Assembly: GCA_037783545.1 (NCBI GenBank)
Contig: JBBELK010000009.1
Span: 2,604,001 to 2,668,000, forward strand
Origin: Henricia sp. BOLD:AAB3569
Taxonomy: Eukaryota > Echinodermata > Asteroidea > Spinulosida > Echinasteridae
DNA: 64,000 bases
Direction of reading: 5' to 3'
This document shows positions 1 to 12,300 of this stretch, one piece after another. Both the position numbers and the translations under genes were made by a program. Numbering within the stretch: the stretch's first letter is position 1; each line of letters opens with the position of its first letter. The notes under the pieces were generated by a model. The model ran no database searches and had not been told where the DNA came from. It saw only the letters and a program-made list of their open reading frames with translations.

Positions 1-390
1 TACTGTAAATAAAACATCATAAAATTTTATAGAATTGCATTGTCTGCACGTCTGTATTTTGTTGGGTGGCACAGTATAATGCTACGATTACAGCAATTAG
101 GCTTTTTGCGTGTATTATTTGCATAATGTAGGTGCAGTTTAGAAAGTCACATAGGTCCTACTACGTTATATGTTGGTTCGTGGTGCACATCACTGCCTAG
201 CAGCCAACATTCTGGTTGCTTTATGCCGTTCTGTCCTACGGTGAACACGGTATTACCAGCAGAAATTTAGTCTGGTCAAGTGGATATTAAGTGTGCATGT
301 GAAAAGAAGTACATGTACGTCAGTACATCAGATGCTTTTCATATGTAACTGCGCTAATTAACCCTATAGTGCAGTCAAGCACATATGTAG

Positions 391-687
391 ATATGCACCT
401 ATCAATTGTTCCCCCCCCCCCCGCCCCCACTCCCGCCCCCCCCCCCCCAAACCACCACCCCCCGCCGCCCCACCCCCGCTGCCCCACCCCCTAGGTAGGG
501 GGTTTGTCACATTTTTCGTGGGGATTTTGACCCATTGAAATACAAATTTCTGTGCATTTGTATACAAAACGCGCATGTTTTGCACCTGGGGGTGGGGATT
601 TTTGTCACGCAAAAAGTAACAATCCCCACCCCTTAGGTAGGGCAGCCCGAGGAGGGGGAGCGGGGCGACAATTGATAGGTGCATTAT
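391..687. repeat. Foldback element with C-rich and G-rich interior
   Basis: The ends are inverted copies of a 17-bp motif beginning ATGCACCTATC. The interior carries long C runs near 411-490 and a matching purine-rich arm near 590-665, so the whole unit can fold back. A TA dinucleotide borders each end. It looks like a non-autonomous DNA transposon, and no coding capacity is visible. Confidence 0.7.
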
Positions 688-1162
688 GCCTTGGGATTTG
701 GGAAGTGGACAAAAAAGTGAAAATGGAGTTTATAAAATAAAATAAAACAACCCAACAACGCCCGACACATGCACAAGAACCTTGTGGAATAGAAATGGCA
801 CCACATTAAGAAATAGAACGAATAAGGTGTAAAAAGCCCTCAAAACACAGATAAAACTGCCATTATTGTTTTGCATATGCATTTGCATATAATTAATCAC
901 CAACAATTAATTGCCATAATTTTATAAATTGTAGTTAGACAGGTCTCAAAAATTTGTTTTCATTGAAGACCAATCATTTATCACTCTGAACATTGATGAC
1001 ATTAATCTTTGTAGATTTTCTGTGCCATCTGTAACAGGTTGCATTAGGAAAGTGCATTAAACATTCTGTTAATGTTATGTAGTAAATAGGACACAAACTT
1101 TGTTTGAAGCTGTAAAATACCACATGATTTTGCTGGCATATGGTATGTTTTCACAGCCAATA

Positions 1163-1411
1163 TATTGACCCCTTTCGAACACGTGCGAATATGCCATTTT
1201 GGGAGTCAAATAATGCTGAGTCATTGTGGAAGCAATGTGCGTGCGCGTTGTGTGTGTCTCTGGTGAGCGCAACGCGGTTTAGTTCACCAATGGGAGCCTC
1301 ATCATAGCGCGTTACGCGCGCTATGGACACACACAACGCGCACGCACATCGCTTCCACAACGACGCGGCATTGTTTTAATCCCAAAATGACGTCATTGGC
1401 ACGAGCTCAAT
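1163..1411. repeat. Foldback element, family also nested at 34510-34760
   Basis: Two arms of about 100 bp are inverted copies. Both carry the core TGCGTGCGCGTTGTGTG and a CATTTTGGGA/TCCCAAAATG motif. A second copy in opposite orientation lies at about 34510-34760, nested inside a larger TA-flanked element. Two dispersed copies with the same ends show that this is a mobile family. Confidence 0.75.
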
Positions 1412-2013
1412 ACACAAAAAATATGATGTACACTGTGACATTCAAACGAGTCTAATTTGGGCCACCAGTTTGTGTACACGCCTTAGCAACAAAAAAAAGA
1501 CATTGTAGCCAAAAATTATAATGTTTTAGGCACTATCCTAATGATTCCCATTCCTCATATTGCACGATATTCCCCACCTCCCCTTTTTCATTCAGATTTT
1601 CGTGGGTGTGATGAGTGCGGTGGATTGTGTTCATGTATATAAATAGGGGAAGTATAGGGGAGTTCCAGGCCGGGTATAGCTGTATAGTTCTAGTTGTGCA
1701 TGGTTTTCCACACAAACAAGTGAAAAATACCTGTCCGAACTCGTGAGGTAAAAATCATCAAGAAAACATTATAAAGGGAGTGACCAAAGCTAATGTTATC
1801 GCCTTCGAAGCCTCTGTTATGTTGTCCTATCAGTTAACGACCTTTCCGTAAGCCTTAGGAACGTATACGTACGTGTTCACAGTTCATTTGTAAAACAAAA
1901 TGGTATCACACCTGCCGAAACAGCACTAGGGGCCTATATCTACCTGGTGCATGGCGGCCTTCCTCGTGGATCAACTTGTTACAATAATATTGATACAATT
2001 TTGACCAACCTAC

Positions 2014-2152
2014 CGTTTTTGCTCTTCATAAAAAGATGTAGGCCTACAGTTGAATGAAGTACTTGTGCAGTAGATGCAACACGAACTAATTCCTGCTGAT
2101 TTTTAGGTTGTTTGTTGACTTGAGCAGTTAACTTGTTCACATCTTCCTCCAT
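2014..2152 (-). CDS. First coding exon of an unidentified gene (46 codons plus one base)
   Basis: The minus strand has an ATG at 2152-2150, then 46 open codons, then a good splice donor (AACG|GTAGGT, exon end 2014). The peptide starts MEEDVNKLTAQVNKQ and is hydrophilic, predicted helical, with a Lys/Gln/Asn-rich start. I do not recognise the family. The frame stays open upstream to about 2203, but without an ATG there. No downstream exon was recognised in 1-2013, so the rest probably lies beyond the left edge. The CCAAT array immediately upstream supports this as a true 5' end. Confidence 0.45.
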
Positions 2153-2229
2153 GTTCACATAAATCAGATAATTGGCGCTGGCAGACGAACACGGGTACCA
2201 CAAGGTGCATGCACGTCAATGCATGCAAC

Positions 2230-2445
2230 GCGAATTCTCATTGGTTGGAAGTACACACTCGCAAGGCGTCTTATCCAATAACAAACGGCAACACAGGGCG
2301 TGTGAAAAACCGCAAATTCCAATTGGTTAGAAATAGTTTGCAATCTGTCTTATCCAATAACAAACGGTGACACAGGGCTTGTGAAAACGCGAAACCTTAT
2401 TGGTTAAAAGTGGTTGCATGTAATGTCTTATGTCCAATAACAAAC
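2230..2445. promoter_or_regulatory. Triplicated CCAAT-box module (probable NF-Y promoter)
   Basis: A unit of about 80 bp is repeated nearly three times, with unit starts near 2230, 2312 and 2389. Each unit has an ATTGG followed about 35 bp later by a CCAAT: 2240/2275, 2322/2354 and 2399/2434. The middle unit also has an overlapping CCAATTGG. Each ends in a shared AACAAACGG block. The array lies 78-290 bp upstream of the ATG at 2152, where CCAAT boxes commonly bind NF-Y. Promoter function is inferred from motif and position. Confidence 0.55.
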
Positions 2446-2930
2446 GGCAACGCGAAGGCAGCTGGTCGTGTGCAATTTATTTTAAAGCAACTGCCATAGA
2501 TTATTTTTTTTAAAATGAAAACAGAACGTTGTTTTGAGAAGTCAAATTTATTTTTACTAAAAGAAAGTAGCAGCATTTTTAACACATAAATGGCAACGAA
2601 CGCAATATGTTTATGGTGCCTGTACTCACAATGGAATGTAGGACGAATGGGAGAAAAAATGTTGGTCCCCATATCGGAATTCAAACGCAAAACCTCCGAC
2701 ACACAAGACAGATAAGCAAAACTGTAAATATGGAGTTTAGGTGACCATCCGCAGTTTTGTACTCAAAACTTTTTCGCTAAACAAAATGTACTCAAACACA
2801 CTGCAAGAATTACCAGGGTCAGATTCTCTTTTTTATTCGTTGTCTCAATCTGTATCTTATTAATACTGCTAGTCCAAAACGAAAATATCCAGAGATACAA
2901 GTATAGCAATTTATATTTTTATTCAAACTG

Positions 2931-3039
2931 CAGAGGCGAGTCCAGCCTCACTAATACAGGAATACAATGGAATTCGGGGGGTCGGACCCCCTGAAATCCA
3001 TTGTATTCCTGTATTTTAATGAGGCTGGATCCGCCACTG
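2931..3039. repeat. Short perfect-stem foldback
   Basis: The arms at about 2940-2977 and 2990-3030 are inverted copies sharing AATACAGGAATACAATGGA. They are separated by a GGGGGGTC/GACCCCC turn and bordered by GCGAGTCCAGCCTC / GAGGCTGGATCCGC. It resembles a non-autonomous foldback transposon. The arms differ at only a few bases, so it is not very old. Confidence 0.75.
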
Positions 3040-3289
3040 ATCTGAAACAAAACCAGCATGATTTTATAGTCAAAGATTGTATAAAATCGGATGGATATTG
3101 TTCTAAAACATACAACTTGGAAACTTCACTTAAGTACTAATAATTTATATTGCGCAGATTTCATAACATGTTTAAGTTTGCAATGGGTTTGGAAGGGTCG
3201 TGGTTCGTTCGAGCAACAGGCCTAGGGGCAGAGCGGGGGAAAACTTCCATCCTAAAAATCTTTTAAAATTCACTGGACGTTTAATAGGA

Positions 3290-3560
3290 ACATGATTATG
3301 GGTCCCCTGTCCCATTATGCACCAATATGACTATCGTGGAGCAATTATATATTTCAGTTATAGACTATCGAATAGCCGCCATTTCGTGGGGAAGTTTCTT
3401 TGTTCCTTAGTTGCACATATTGTGCTTCCATTGTTGAACGGTTTAAGTAACAAAAGGTGCCCCACGAAATAGTGGATATTCGATACGGTGTACAGGAACA
3501 TGGGTCCCCTGTCACCAGTCTGATGCACCAATACGACTCTCGTGGAGCAATTATATAGTT
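3290..3560. repeat. Family A foldback (3361-3490) bracketed by a 60-bp direct duplication
   Basis: The foldback has arms reading GAATAGCCGCCATTTCGTGG and its complement. Related copies lie at 42911-43056 and 48491-48628. Outside it, the same host-like sequence (GGGTCCCCTGTC ... CGTGGAGCAATTATAT) appears on both sides, at about 3300-3357 and 3495-3560. That is far longer than a normal target-site duplication. Confidence 0.65.
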
Positions 3561-4118
3561 AAGTTATTAAATTAATGGTTTTTAAAAGTGTTGAATGGTT
3601 GAGGAACAATGGAATACATCATGGTAAAGTACGACTTGTACATTAAAGTTATACTGTCAAGTAGATGTTACAAACACTTTGTTTCGTTAGGTTTGAAATC
3701 ACCAGAAAATCGAACAATCTGCAAGCTTTGCACTGCACAAAAGTACCTGGAAATTTAAACCAAGCATGTTTAAAAGTAAGACAATTTCAAACATTCATTG
3801 TCCTTCTGAACTGGAAATTGATTAATACATTTAGAGTCATTTACACCCCGTGTGTAAGTTGACTACTTGATACAATTCCAGCATTCATTAACATGAATTT
3901 TTTTATTCATTTTGGAAGATTCAGTAAAGTTTGGCAGGGGCGTCGATTTTACAAAAAAATATTTGCGACATGCATAACAAATGATGAACCCATTGCAAAG
4001 TTACGACTACCAGATAAGTTCTGCCCACAACGTGTGACGTTTACCCATTGTATGTGCTTTGTGAAATCATGGTGAACTTACGCTTGGTTTGGCGATTTGC
4101 GGTAGATTTGACGCATAT

Positions 4119-4314
4119 CAGGGTTTTAGTCAGTCTTTCACAAGTCCAGAGCCGATAAAATCACAAGTCGGTGACAAGTCCAGTAGCAAGAAGCAAAGGA
4201 TGAACACGAACAAAAGAATGCCTTGAATGCTTGTGACTTGAATAAAGACCCAGGGACTTTTGGTGGACTTATGAAGGCTTGCGAGGACTTGTGATGGACT
4301 CGACTACAACCCTG
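4119..4314. repeat. hAT-like MITE with 8-bp target duplication
   Basis: The element begins CAGGGTT and ends AACCCTG. It is flanked by ACGCATAT (left, 4111-4118) and ACGCATAG (right, 4315-4322), an 8-bp duplication with one mismatch. CAGGG-type ends plus 8-bp duplications are typical of the hAT superfamily. The inside is rich in ACAAGTCC / GGACTTGT motifs. Related copies lie at about 9395-9598 and 24021-24213 within OGA introns. Confidence 0.75.
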
Positions 4315-4771
4315 ACGCATAGCATGCCTTTGTGAAACCCCAGGACAGTTTACTTATCCTCACATAAATACAGCTATTGTAACACCACAATATTTGTTTT
4401 ACCACAAGCATTGGGAGAAAACTTTCAGCAATAATTCTCGTTTCTCAAGGAAATCTTTAAAAAGAACATTACAATCCACCTAAAACGGCTAACAAAAATG
4501 ACAAAGGGGCGACATACTTTTGTGCTAAAAGTAAATGACACAATTTAAAACAAAATTCTTTTGTTTCTACTTCTGCAAATCATTTTGCAAAACTCATGAT
4601 TTGTAGGAAGTTTACTACGCTGTTTTACCAGAATGGACAGCTATTTAGACAAATTTATGAACAACCTTTCGAGTACATGTGTATATGTAATTAGAAACAC
4701 ACTATTTGAGTCACCAAATTGAAAATAATTCCTCTCTGACGCTTTGACAGCCAAAAAATAGGGTCTTAGAT

Positions 4772-5058
4772 AGGGATGGGACGTTTAACTGTTTAACTGT
4801 TTAACCGAAAAAGATTGAAAAACCAGTTTTGCCGAACGTTTAATCGAAACCCAATTTTGAAGAATTTACAATAGTTTTCGGAGGGTTATTTGACCAGATA
4901 AAGGTTCAATGATTATTTTGGGGGCCTAGGGGTATTGTATACATTGCACATGCATCTATAAACACCAGCAACAATCTTTAGTGCCGGCTGAACGGTTAAC
5001 CGTCATTTGAAAGAATTGCAAACCGGTTTCTGAATTAACCGTAAATTCCCATCCCTAG
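4772..5058. repeat. DNA transposon remnant with TAGGGATGGGA ends
   Basis: The left end reads TAGGGATGGGA and the right end TCCCATCCCTA. The interior has repeated GTTTAACTG and ACCGGTTT motifs. A fragment of the same family lies at about 48395-48475. The ends resemble hAT-type termini, but no clear target duplication was found. Confidence 0.6.
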
Positions 5059-6314
5059 TCTAAAACAGCCCCAACTACAGAGGACAAAAACTGTTCTCCA
5101 AAAACACAAAAGGACTTACCGTAATTTTCGGAATACAAGCCGCGGCTTATACGTTGATTTTGCCCCAAAAAAAGTTCCCGGCGGCTTATAAACCGGGCGG
5201 CTTATACGCCGAGCTCTAAAGATAAAAATCATGCTCAGATACATTATGTAATGTAGTTCCTCAAATAATTCTATCAATCTTTTATGGGAATTTTTTATTG
5301 TCAAAAAACGATGTTGAAGGCCGTCGCACGCGCATGAAAAGGTGTGCAATTTTCCCAGGTGCAATTTTCCCAGAGTGTACCGATCTTCGTTGGTGACCCA
5401 TACATCGATACACAATTAAAGGTAGTATACTTGTTTGGTAAACTGTTAAAAACAGCATGATTTCCACTGGTAATTGAAAGCCTAGGGTGAGAAAACTACC
5501 TTGTAGAAATTTCAGCCACATAGAGGTAGTAATACTTCAGAAAACCTAAAAAATCTAAGCACGGTTTTGTGCACGAATGGAGATTCAAATAGTTGTCATT
5601 TTTCTCATGAATGGGGGCAATTCAGACCAAATAATTTCACAGAATGATTATTACCATTATATTACAAAGTAAGCTTTTCGATAATAATTCAGAAATTTGT
5701 TTGAAGGGTAATTATCAAACAAGTAGACTACCTTTAAAGACGTGATTTTAGACAAGGTTCGTTCAGTTTATTAAACCTCCCTAAAAGTTTAGTCCATTCA
5801 AGAGATAATTTTCCCCCAAACTGTTCAGGCTTTTTCCCGAAGCACTAGGCCAAACCAATTAAAGTTTATATTTGTTGTAAAACTACAAAATACTTAAAGG
5901 ACTTAAAACAAAATTGGGACACTAGAGTCCTAGTATGCTTAAGTAATGCCCAAACCCGTCAAAATACATGGAAAAAACATGGAACGGATTTCCTGTATGC
6001 TTCAAAAAGCAACAAATTACTGGCCGTGCCGAGCTAGCGCGGATAAGCCAGCGCCACTACCTACATTCACTGCACTGTGTTTACAATCTGTGAATGTGTG
6101 TGCACATACAGTGAAATTTAAACGTCCACGATGTACTAGCCCAAATCGGCCTAAACACGGACAGTCCATCTTTAATATTATATGGTTCTGGAATTTGATT
6201 CCAAAGTGGTCGTTACCCACACCAAAAGCAGCTTGCGACCAAAATACTGAACCAGTCATGACTTGAAGTTTCCCGCTACCAAGCGGTTAATGCAGTCCAA
6301 CTGCATTTCGTTGT

Positions 6315-9300
6315 CTAGATGATCCGTCCAAGAATGACCATTTCATCTGGATTTCCTCCCGAATCCGCGACCTCCCCAAACCCCAGTTTGTTGTAGAATT
6401 CTAGCTGACCTTTGTTGGCAATGTTGACCTCAACAAAGGCACCATGAGAACCTAGGAAGAAAAAAATAAACGGGTTTATGAAAACGTTTTTTGCCTTGCT
6501 AATCTACGAGACAAATATAGACCATTCCCAGGAATCCTCCCCTGTACACGTCCACCATAGCTGGGACGCAGCTTTTTTCAGTGCATAGACTGTGCATTCA
6601 TAGGCGTAGGAGACAGAGGCCCACTTTTAAAAGTGGGGGGTAGGGGGAGGGGGGTGCAAAGATCTAAATTTCCACCCCCCCCCACTTTTTTGCCTCCCAT
6701 ATATGATGTAATTCATATTTTGTCGGCAAAATCATGGTACTGTCGGCAAAAATTAAATAAAATGAAACTAATATAACACCGCTGATAAAACGACACGGCA
6801 ATGTCAATGCTATTTGCCATTACATTATATTACATGTATGTTTATACAAGCTGTCGCGTGAGGTCGCGTGAAGCCCGTTTCAAGAAAAAGGCTTGTATCC
6901 ATAATTCCCAACGTCGGAAATTTAAGTTTTTTTATATTTTTCGTTACAGAGACACGCAAGCTTTCTAAATTCGTTCACTTGTGTAAATTCATTTTTTAAT
7001 CCTTTCACCCAAACACGGACAGTGCAACTTTAAAGGGTAAAAAATTGCAAAGAGTGTGTTGCAAATCTGCATTAGATTCCTGATCACACTTACCACTTGT
7101 TTTCAGTGCTGACAGGATACAAGCCAAGATATTCTTGACAACCCCTGTGTCCTCAACACAAGGTAGAATATCCAAGCAGAGCCGGGATGGAAACCGGGTG
7201 AATAGTGAGTCTGTCCATGGTACGGTTTCTTCATGGAAACTTAGAATGGTTTTCTGCAAACACAGAAAAGTAAACAAACACAAATGATAATGGTAAATTC
7301 TTGTATAGCGCACATGTCTACCCAGCAGGCACTATAACATTATCGCTGCCATCAGGAAATCACCAGAACCATTTCGCTTCAACTAGAGGCCTTTTCCCAC
7401 TACCCACCTCCGACCCGGGTAACTTTTCTACCCGGGTAGCGGTAAATAACCCGGGTTACATTTAACCCGGAGTTTCTTTTCACACGACAAGCGTTAACCC
7501 GGAGAAGCACTTACCCGGGTCGTCTCTTACACGGGTACAACAGCGACCCTTTTCCCACGGCATTTCTGCATGCGCACGTACCCGGGTACACCAATCAGCA
7601 CAAATACCCAGAAACCATTGCGTGTGGAAAATCGATCGATCGATCAGGCTGCGCGCGCACACACAAACATGGCGGACGACACAGAAACATAGACTGGTTC
7701 CCGCTCCACATATTCCACATACAACGACTGAATATGAGTCGGTCGTGGACATGTTTGGAACCAGACTAACAGAAACATCGCTGGCAATTTTGCTGTTAAT
7801 ATTTCGCATGTTTAATCATATTTATCGATGTGTGCTTTGTCACTGGCCCCAGGCGTATTTTGTTGTACACCACCTTCAGAAGAGTACCAATTTGACAGTG
7901 CCATTCAAGTGCGGGCGCACTTGCAACCTTTGACCCAATTATTATTGCGGCAAGAATTTAACTCGCTAAATAGCCTACCCGGGTAGGCTATTGTCGTCGT
8001 TTCCCACGACAAACGTTAACCCGGAGAATCGTCTCAAGGTCGCCGTTAACCCTGAGATTGGTGGGTTAACCCACCTCCCGAGCAGGGCTAGAAATTACCC
8101 GGGTTAAGTGACATTTTTGGCCAGATAACCCGGGTAATTGGTAACCCCAAGATTTGCCGTGGGAAACGAACCCTTAACCCGGGTAATCTCGGGGTTAAAT
8201 ATTTCTGTTACCCGGGTTATCTCGGGGTTAAAGTGCCGTGGGAAAAGGCCTTAGGTGGCTGCCTAGCCAAGTCGCACAACCCTATTAGCAGTTAGGCGCG
8301 AGGTCAAAATACAAACGGTCTGTATACCAGTAAACGGTTCGAGTTACACCGTGTTTACACTCGAATCGGCAAAGGTGGATACCGATCCAACATTTTTATT
8401 GCGACCACAAAACTGAATATTTGCCGCGTTTACACTACACCCCAAATCGCTTCAACTCGCTTTCAGAAACCGCAAAAGTCACCACTAAATGTAACTGCAG
8501 CGCATGCGTGAGCTGTTACTGCACTAGTGCCAGATTGGTCAATTAAATCTACTACACTGCGGGCACCGCCCCAAGGACACTTAAATTGCCGAATCTGTAT
8601 TCGGGTAGCGTTTACACTACAAGCGACCTTGACAATTGCAGGGTTCAACCCTACCCCAAAGGTGACTTGAAAAAGGCGAATCAGACCCAGGTCTGATCCT
8701 AATACTATGATAGAGTGGAATCTCGTAATTTGTGTGACCCCAGCCTTATGTTCTGCTACTGTTTCTAAGAACACAATTTGACAGACAGAATTTTGGCTGG
8801 TAACCCATTTTACAAAGCAGATAAATTCTGTGCTAAGCAGATTTTTGTGCTTAGCAGTGCCATGAAATTGGCCCCAGGGTGACATACCTGTGTCTGTGAT
8901 GGCTTCTTGGTATCATCTGGCTTGGGGTATTTTCTCTTCATCTCTTCAATCCACGGCATGGATATCTGCTTGCCGAGGCCCTTAGCACTGAATGCAGCCA
9001 GGGCATAACCCACGACCTCCTCTCCGTCACACAGAACGAAGCAGTACTCACGGCTGAAGGTCACAAAAGGACCCACAAGTCTGCCACAGAAAGAAAGGGA
9101 TGCCAAACATCCGATTAGAATATTAGTAAGGTATGCAGTAAGCTATAACAATTTGACATCAATTGAATGCAAATTTATCAATCTTTGCATTGCATTCTGT
9201 ATTCGATTGGCTGTTTAGAGAGTTCTGCGCCCTGCGTTAATTTGTAATGTCACAATTTATCTTAGTATTTCACTTACTAAAGTAAAATTCTTAGAAGGCA

Positions 9301-12300
9301 TTTGAAAACGAGATAGTATTTAGCTTGGCTAAGAAAATGACCTAAGTAAAATGTTTACTTAATTTAAGTATTGAATTGAATACCGCCCCAGGTTTGTAGT
9401 CCAGAATCGATAAATTCACAAGTCCGTGACAAGTCACGCACAAGTCCGTCACAAATCCAGTAACAAGAAGCAAAGGATGAACACGCACGAAAGAATGCCT
9501 TTGTTGGAGTTCATTTGAATAGCTTGTGACTTGAATTAAGACCCAGCGACTTGTGAAGGCTTGTGAGGACTTGTGATGGACTCAACTACAACCCTGATAT
9601 GAACATACTTGTCTCCGATGAGCTCAGGATGGTCTGGGTAGAGATCTGAGCCGTCTTCACCGTCGCAACAAGTCTGCAAACACACCCTGTACACTGCGGG
9701 CTGGTAAATTGCAAAAAACATAGGCACTATTAAATCATTTGCAAGGACGTTAACTTTTACTTCAAGAATTAACAAGGAAAAAAAACTTATTAAAAGTGTT
9801 AATAGCTTTGATATCTAACACTATTTGTTTTTTCTTTCCAAAATGACATCTTCTATACAAAAGTAAGTAAAGGTGGTTATAAAAAACTGTTAGTTTATTT
9901 TTTGGCCAATCAATACAATGTCTGAACAGTGTCAAGCCTATGTAGCTGAATTTTTTTTAAAGCTAGTTTACCAACATTCTTCTGTAGATATGTTGTACTG
10001 CCTTTGTTCAAGAAGTTCATTAAAACGTTCCATCTGCTAATAATACAAGAAACCTTTAACTCTTTCACTGCCCACAGGTTTTGTTTTACATTTAACCCTA
10101 AATTGCCCAACTTTTTGAAATTCTGTTAAAAAATAAATAAATAAGTTGTACTCACCAAACTTGTTGTATTTTGTTCTTTTTTACATTCCAAACTCAGTAC
10201 CATTGTTTTGAGAGTGATCAATACTGATCTATTTCATTATCTGAATCTGCAAAATTTCCAAAAAAATCTTCCTCAGTCTATGGGGAAAGGCTATAAGCCA
10301 GGCACTCTGGGCATGACGTAAGCTTTCCCATTACAGCCCGTGTACGAACCATCATGGTATGGAAGGAAATGTACCCAATTGATGTTTACGTCATGCACGG
10401 AGTGCCTGGCTTATAGCCTCTCCCTCAGTCTATGGGCGCCGCCATCTTTGCTGCTCAGAAGAACTCAAACTTTGCGCCCTCTTGTGAAACTCTGAGGTCG
10501 TACATGTACGGTGGTTGGCGTTTTTGAAGACAAAACTTGAGATCGTACATGTACGATATTGGCAATTTCAGAGTACGTACGTTAGATCGTACATGTACGG
10601 CCTTGGCAGTGAAAGAGTTAGAAATTTTTTTTTTCTTCAAGAAAGGACCTCTTGATGTTGCATGGCCAAATTGGTACTGTGAAAACTTGGAAAATGTGGG
10701 AAAATCCACTTGCCTCATCAGCAGGGAGGTACGGTCTGATGGTGTAGACTTTGTTACTGACGTTAAATGGCTTCTTGACAAATAGATCCCCTGCTCCATT
10801 TAATGGTAGCATCCTCTGCAACAGTAAACAAAAAAATTCAATTCAATTTCATTTTTTATTTAAATTCAATTCCATTTTTAAAACAAAAGATGGCATGCCA
10901 TTAAAATTAGAAAAACATTTTGCAAATCTGATACAAAACACTACAAAATTCTGGAAATTTTAATATTCAGAAGTGGCCGTTACTTTCTGGAATCGTCAAA
11001 ATAATGGGAATGGATTTCTTCAAAATACAGAATCATGATTCCGATTCCCAACTTGGATACATTCTAATAGACTCCAGAGATAATTTACTCTAGTCCAAAG
11101 TTGTCAACATTTTCACGGTTCTACAGAGCGTAGTCCTTTTCAAGACCCCCTCCCTCCCCCTACCGTGAAATGACAGTGCATGTACAGTCCTACGCGGCCC
11201 CTGACCCTCTTCTACGCTTTGTAGAACTGTGAAAATGTTGACAACCGTGGACATCACTAATACTAAAACATTATTGACTTTTTACCTGGAATTCGGCCGT
11301 CAGACCACCTCGAAAGACCCACGGTTCTAGGTCACCACTCATGAAGGCTTCTTTGTGACCCTTGGAGGACCCTAAAAAATAAGATGAGAATTAAACAACT
11401 ATGAAGCATTAAATTAATAACATTTCAAATGCTTGAACCAAGTCTAACTCATGAAAGCTCATTGAGAGATTACTTTAAATTTCCAAGTGACAAAATATTA
11501 TTTTATATTATAACATTTTAATTGTTTTGCTCAAAAAAAGGGTTATCAAATTATGTCTTGATTTTGATGAAGTAACTGTCTCTTTCCAGTAATTAAAAAA
11601 TGGAATATTAGTTAATGCTTCAAATGATTGTATGACAGGAAGACTGTGCACTAAAAGCAGTAAAAGGCATTTTAACGATTTCAATTAAAGCACAATTTTG
11701 TTTTTCAAAAATTTTCCTTCAAAAGTTGGACAAACGTTTATGCGTTTGGATGGGGAATCTGGATGCAGTGAAAAACAACTTGGCTCCACCCGGATTCGAA
11801 CCGTGGACCTTCTGATTAAAATGCAGATTCCCAACCAATTGAGCAATGAAGCCAAGTGGGGGTTTTAAAACTCGGTGTTGCAGTGGTTTCTCACTTATTT
11901 TTTTCTTCGAAAAAAAACAAAAATTACAGACATTTATCTTTTTCAGGTAATAGTTGAAAATCCAATTACGTTTTAACAGTAAAACAAAAAATAGAAACCT
12001 CCCAATATTATAACAAACTCGTGGGTGAACATGATTGCTAATTTGTGAATAAACAAAAAAATACAAATTATTGGGGTGGGTTGGGGAGGAGTAGGGGGAT
12101 AATAAAGAGGGTCATCCCAAAAGCCTGCTTGTTAATAGACTACTAAAGAGTGATGTCAGTTTTCAGGGTAACTGGGTGTAAACGATCGCTGGTAACCATT
12201 GCTAAAGCGCAGGGAAACAGGTCGCTAGTTTTAGTGTATAGACCCAGTAACCTTAACACACTAAGGATGACATTTTTACTTTAGTACTCTATTTCTGACT

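Larger units (their letters stand above)
1..2013. other. Left flank, no recognised coding exon
   Basis: This stretch should belong to the first intron of the minus-strand gene whose first exon lies at 2014-2152, unless that gene ends close by. It holds a C-rich foldback (391-687) and a longer foldback (about 1163-1411). The remaining open frames are short, overlap these repeats, and show no family resemblance. Confidence 0.5.
2153..6314. other. Intergenic region between the 5' end of the left gene and the 3' end of OGA
   Basis: No coding exon is seen. Contents are the CCAAT array (2230-2445), foldbacks at 2931-3039 and 3361-3490, an hAT-like element at 4119-4314, a second element with CATCCCTA-type ends at 4772-5058, and a partial copy (about 5410-5560) of a repeat also present at 33715-34020 and 45080-45425. 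A TTTATT at 5767-5772 (AATAAA on the minus strand) could serve the OGA transcript, about 545 bp past its stop. Confidence 0.5.

Noticed and set aside
364-684. A Gly-rich 106-codon frame
   Set aside because: It is the translation of the C-rich tract within the 391-687 foldback.
8463-8885. A 140-codon minus-strand frame next to OGA exon 13
   Set aside because: It is intronic sequence following the donor at 8887; the spliced exon phases already explain OGA.
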